This document shows positions 13,647 through 15,693 of a stretch of DNA of 15,693 nt, piece by piece. Both the position numbers and the translations under genes were made by a program. Numbering within the stretch: position 1 is the stretch's first letter; each line of letters starts with the position of its first letter. The notes under the pieces were generated by a model. The model did no database searches. It was not told the origin of the DNA and was given only the letters and a program-made list of their open reading frames with translations. This DNA comes from Actinomycetes bacterium (lineage in GTDB: Bacteria > Actinomycetota > Actinomycetes > Mycobacteriales > Mycobacteriaceae): the NCBI GenBank assembly GCA_023388385.1, contig JAEWGK010000267.1, forward strand, positions 1 through 15,693, written 5' to 3'.

Positions 13647-15362
13647 TCACACCCATCCCAGGACCTTGGGCGCCATCTCGCGCAGCTCGACCTTGCGGAC
13701 CTTGCCGGATGCGGTCATCGGGTACGAGTCGACGACGGTGACGTAGCGCGGAATCTTGTGGCGCGACAGCTTTCCGCGGGCGAACTCGGCGACCTGCTCG
13801 GCGGTGAGGTCGGGGGCTCCGTCGCGGAGGATGACCCACGCCATGATCTCCTCGCCGTACTTGTCGTCCGGCACGCCGATGACCTGGGCGTCGACGACGT
13901 CCGGGTGCGTGAACAGGAACTCCTCGATCTCGCGCGGGTAGATGTTCTCGCCGCCGCGGATGAGCATGTCCTTGATGCGGCCTGTGACGGAGACGTAGCC
14001 CTCGTCGTCCATGACGCCCAGGTCGCCGGTGTGCATCCAGCCCTCGGAGTCGATGGCCTCGGCGGTCTTCTCCGCGTGCTCCCAGTACTCCTTCATGACG
14101 GAGTAGCCGCGGACGACGATCTCGCCCTGCTCGTTGCGGGGCACCGGCTGCCCGGTCTCCTCGCAGATGATGGCGAGCTCGAGGTGCGGCATGACCTGGC
14201 CGACCGTGGAGACGCGCTTCTCCAGCGGGGCGTCGCGGCGGGTCTGCAGCGACACCGGGGATGTCTCGGTCATGCCATAGCAGATGGCGACCTCGGACAT
14301 GTTGAGCTTGTCCATGACGTCGCGCATCGTCTTCGACGGGCAGGAGGTGCCGGCCATGATGCCGGTGCGCAGCGACGACAGGTCGTACGGCTGCCCGTAC
14401 TCCTCGTGATCGTGCTGCTCCTCCAGGGCGCTGATGAACATGGTGGGCACGCCGTAGAGCGACGTGGCGCGGGCGGAGTGGACGGCCTTGAGCGTCTCGC
14501 GGGCCTTCGCCGTCGGCGCGGGGATGATGACGCACGCGCCGTGGGAGAAGATGTTGATGGTGCCGATGACCATACCGAAGGTGTGGAAGAACGGCACCGG
14601 CACGCAGACGCGGTCCTCCTCCGTGTAGCCGAGGAGCTCGCCAATGGAGAAGCCGTTGTTCAGCAGGTTGCGGTGCGTGAGCGTCGCCCCCTTGGGGAAG
14701 CCGGTGGTGCCGGAGGTGAACTGGATGTTCACCGCATCGTCCGGATCCACCCCCGCGACGTACTCCGACAGGTCCCCGACGTCGCCGTGGACGAAGTCGA
14801 ACCATTCGGTGGAGCCGAAGTAGAAGACGTCCTCGACGTTGACGCCGCGCTGCTTGCGGGCCTCGTTGAGCATCGTACGGTAGTCGGAGTCCTTGTAGCG
14901 GCGGGCGGCGAAGATGCCCTTCACGCCCGCCTTGGCCAGGACGTAGTTGAGCTCGTGCTGGCGGTAGGCCGGGTTGATGTTGACCAGGATGAGGCCCAGG
15001 TGGTGGCAGGCGTACTGGACGACGAGCCACTCCCAGCGGTTCGTTGACCAGATGCCGACCCGGTCGCCCGGGCGGTAGCCGGCGTTCGCCAGGGACGTCG
15101 CCAGCGCCAGGACCTTGCGGTAGAGCTGCTGGTACGTCAGCGTCTTGTCGGCGTAGACGTCGATGACGGCGTAGCGGTCGGGGAAGCGCTCGACGATGCG
15201 GCGCAGGTTCTCGCCCAGCGTCTCGTTGCGCAGGGGCGCGGCGCCCTGCTCGACGCCGGCGCCGATGACGTGGGACAGGACGGTGCCGTCGTCGGCGATG
15301 TGCGTGCGGCCGTAGGGGGTCGGCTCGGTGCGCGTGGAGACGATGGTGGTGGTCGTGGTCAT
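13647..15362 (-). CDS. fadD: AMP-forming acyl-CoA synthetase (FadD35-like)
   Basis: Activates a carboxylic acid with ATP and CoA through an acyl-adenylate. The 571-aa enzyme of the ANL superfamily has the P-loop FTSGTTGFPKG (215-225), YGMTETSP (362-369), HTGDLG (444-449), the hinge GRIKDMLIRGGENIYP (461-476) and the adenylation lysine K554 in ASGKVRK. The acid it uses cannot be read from sequence; relatives act on short to medium or branched chains. Synteny with fadD35-scoA-scoB supports a role in branched-chain acid or acetoacetate/itaconate use. The start is ATG at 15362; AGGAG sits 6 nt upstream and overlaps the citE2 stop codon, so the two genes are translationally linked. The N-terminus is a Thr run (MTTTTT) without a signal peptide. 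Confidence 0.93.
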   Translation of the reverse strand: MTTTTTIVSTRTEPTPYGRTHIADDGTVLSHVIGAGVEQGAAPLRNETLGENLRRIVERFPDRYAVIDVYADKTLTYQQLYRKVLALATSLANAGYRPGDRVGIWSTNRWEWLVVQYACHHLGLILVNINPAYRQHELNYVLAKAGVKGIFAARRYKDSDYRTMLNEARKQRGVNVEDVFYFGSTEWFDFVHGDVGDLSEYVAGVDPDDAVNIQFTSGTTGFPKGATLTHRNLLNNGFSIGELLGYTEEDRVCVPVPFFHTFGMVIGTINIFSHGACVIIPAPTAKARETLKAVHSARATSLYGVPTMFISALEEQHDHEEYGQPYDLSSLRTGIMAGTSCPSKTMRDVMDKLNMSEVAICYGMTETSPVSLQTRRDAPLEKRVSTVGQVMPHLELAIICEETGQPVPRNEQGEIVVRGYSVMKEYWEHAEKTAEAIDSEGWMHTGDLGVMDDEGYVSVTGRIKDMLIRGGENIYPREIEEFLFTHPDVVDAQVIGVPDDKYGEEIMAWVILRDGAPDLTAEQVAEFARGKLSRHKIPRYVTVVDSYPMTASGKVRKVELREMAPKVLGWV

Positions 15363-15368
15363 TGTGTG

Positions 15369-15373
15369 CTCCT
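15369..15373 (-). promoter_or_regulatory. Ribosome binding site of fadD within the citE2 stop
   Basis: AGGAG on the minus strand overlaps the TAG stop of citE2 and lies 6 nt before the fadD ATG. It fixes the fadD start and ties its translation to citE2. Confidence 0.7.
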
Positions 15374-15693
15374 AGTGTGTCGGGTGGTCGGTCGGTGTTG
15401 CGTTCACCGCGTCGGCGGCCGCGGCCCGCCGGGCGATGGCCTCGGCCTGGCGGAACAGCGGCGCGTCGACCATGCGGCCCTCGAAGCTGAACGCCCCGGC
15501 GTTGCGCCCGGCCTCGGCGAGGAGGCGGCGGGCACGGTCCGCGTCGGCGGGGGCCGGGCGGTACGCCTCCCGGATGACGGGGACCTGCGCGGGATGGATG
15601 CAGCAGGTGGCCGCGTAACCGAGCTCCGCGGCGTCCTCCGCCTCGGCGGCGAGGCCGACGGCGTCGGCGATGTCGAGGTGCACGGCGTCGAGG
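15372..15693 (-). CDS. Second CitE-like beta-hydroxyacyl-CoA lyase (5' end outside window)
   Basis: The last 106 residues of another CitE-type lyase. LDAVHLDIAD, AATCCIHPAQVP and GAFSFEGRMVDAPLFRQAEAI align end to end with the C-terminal third of the 9966-10796 lyase (IDAVHADFRD, ATACIHPAMVP, GAFQLDGEMIDAPI), with roughly half the residues identical by eye over about 87 positions. It has an extra tail of about 15 residues ending ATPTDHPTH. The frame is open to the window edge, so the true start lies beyond 15693 and the GTG at 15683 is internal. It is directly upstream of fadD with a 9-nt gap and is probably in the same operon, the place where a leucine-cluster lyase (Rv2498c-like) would be expected. 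Confidence 0.88.
   Translation of the reverse strand, partial: LDAVHLDIADAVGLAAEAEDAAELGYAATCCIHPAQVPVIREAYRPAPADADRARRLLAEAGRNAGAFSFEGRMVDAPLFRQAEAIARRAAAADAVNATPTDHPTH

Noticed and set aside
1..15693. Mobile element, phage, toxin-antitoxin or defence island
   Set aside because: No transposase, integrase, terminal repeats, CRISPR or abrupt base-composition change is visible; gene order in the left block is the conserved actinobacterial one.

Overview
The window is very GC-rich and its gene order points to a high-GC Corynebacterium or a close mycolic-acid actinobacterium. From position 1 to about 9,900 the order is manA, a conserved SIS-like gene, manB, a DUF3499 gene, a degenerate-zincin gene, whiB2, manC, wbbL, rmlD and an LCP ligase. 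This matches the mycobacterial Rv3255c to Rv3267 block, but without the fbiA/fbiB (F420) genes that lie between whiB2 and manC in mycobacteria. That absence, together with the long WhiB2 N-terminus, favours Corynebacterium.

Layout. Left block (1-9913), mostly minus strand, is cell-envelope precursor supply. One unit reads DUF3499 > manB > SIS-like > manA (4114 down past 1). whiB2 (5208-4783) has its own near-consensus promoter. A second unit reads rmlD > wbbL > manC (8246-5371). Two genes are on the plus strand: the zincin-like gene (4212-4670), divergent from DUF3499, and the LCP ligase (8336-9913), divergent from rmlD. Together they make Man-1-P and GDP-mannose (for mannosylated lipids, lipoglycans and glycoproteins), dTDP-rhamnose and the Rha-GlcNAc linker, and provide a candidate enzyme joining arabinogalactan to peptidoglycan.

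Right block (9966-15693) is entirely minus strand and catabolic. It reads [citE2, cut by the window edge] > acyl-CoA synthetase (fadD35-like) > scoA > scoB > thiolase > citE1. The fadD-scoA-scoB order is that of Mycobacterium tuberculosis Rv2505c-Rv2503c, part of the branched-chain amino acid (leucine) cluster that also holds a CitE-type beta-hydroxyacyl-CoA lyase (Rv2498c). The chemistry fits the end of leucine breakdown: the lyase releases acetoacetate, ScoAB activates it to acetoacetyl-CoA, and thiolase splits that to acetyl-CoA. The two blocks meet tail to tail at a strong 16-bp palindrome (9913-9960).

Regulatory structure. At least three genes look leaderless, with a -10 hexamer 7-8 nt before the start codon (DUF3499, zincin-like gene, whiB2). 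An inverted repeat overlaps the manB start codon. The two convergent junctions carry palindromes that share a 12-mer. I saw no tRNA, rRNA, CRISPR, insertion sequence or phage gene, and no gene-free stretch longer than about 200 bases. The long open frames opposite the genes are GC-rich shadows.
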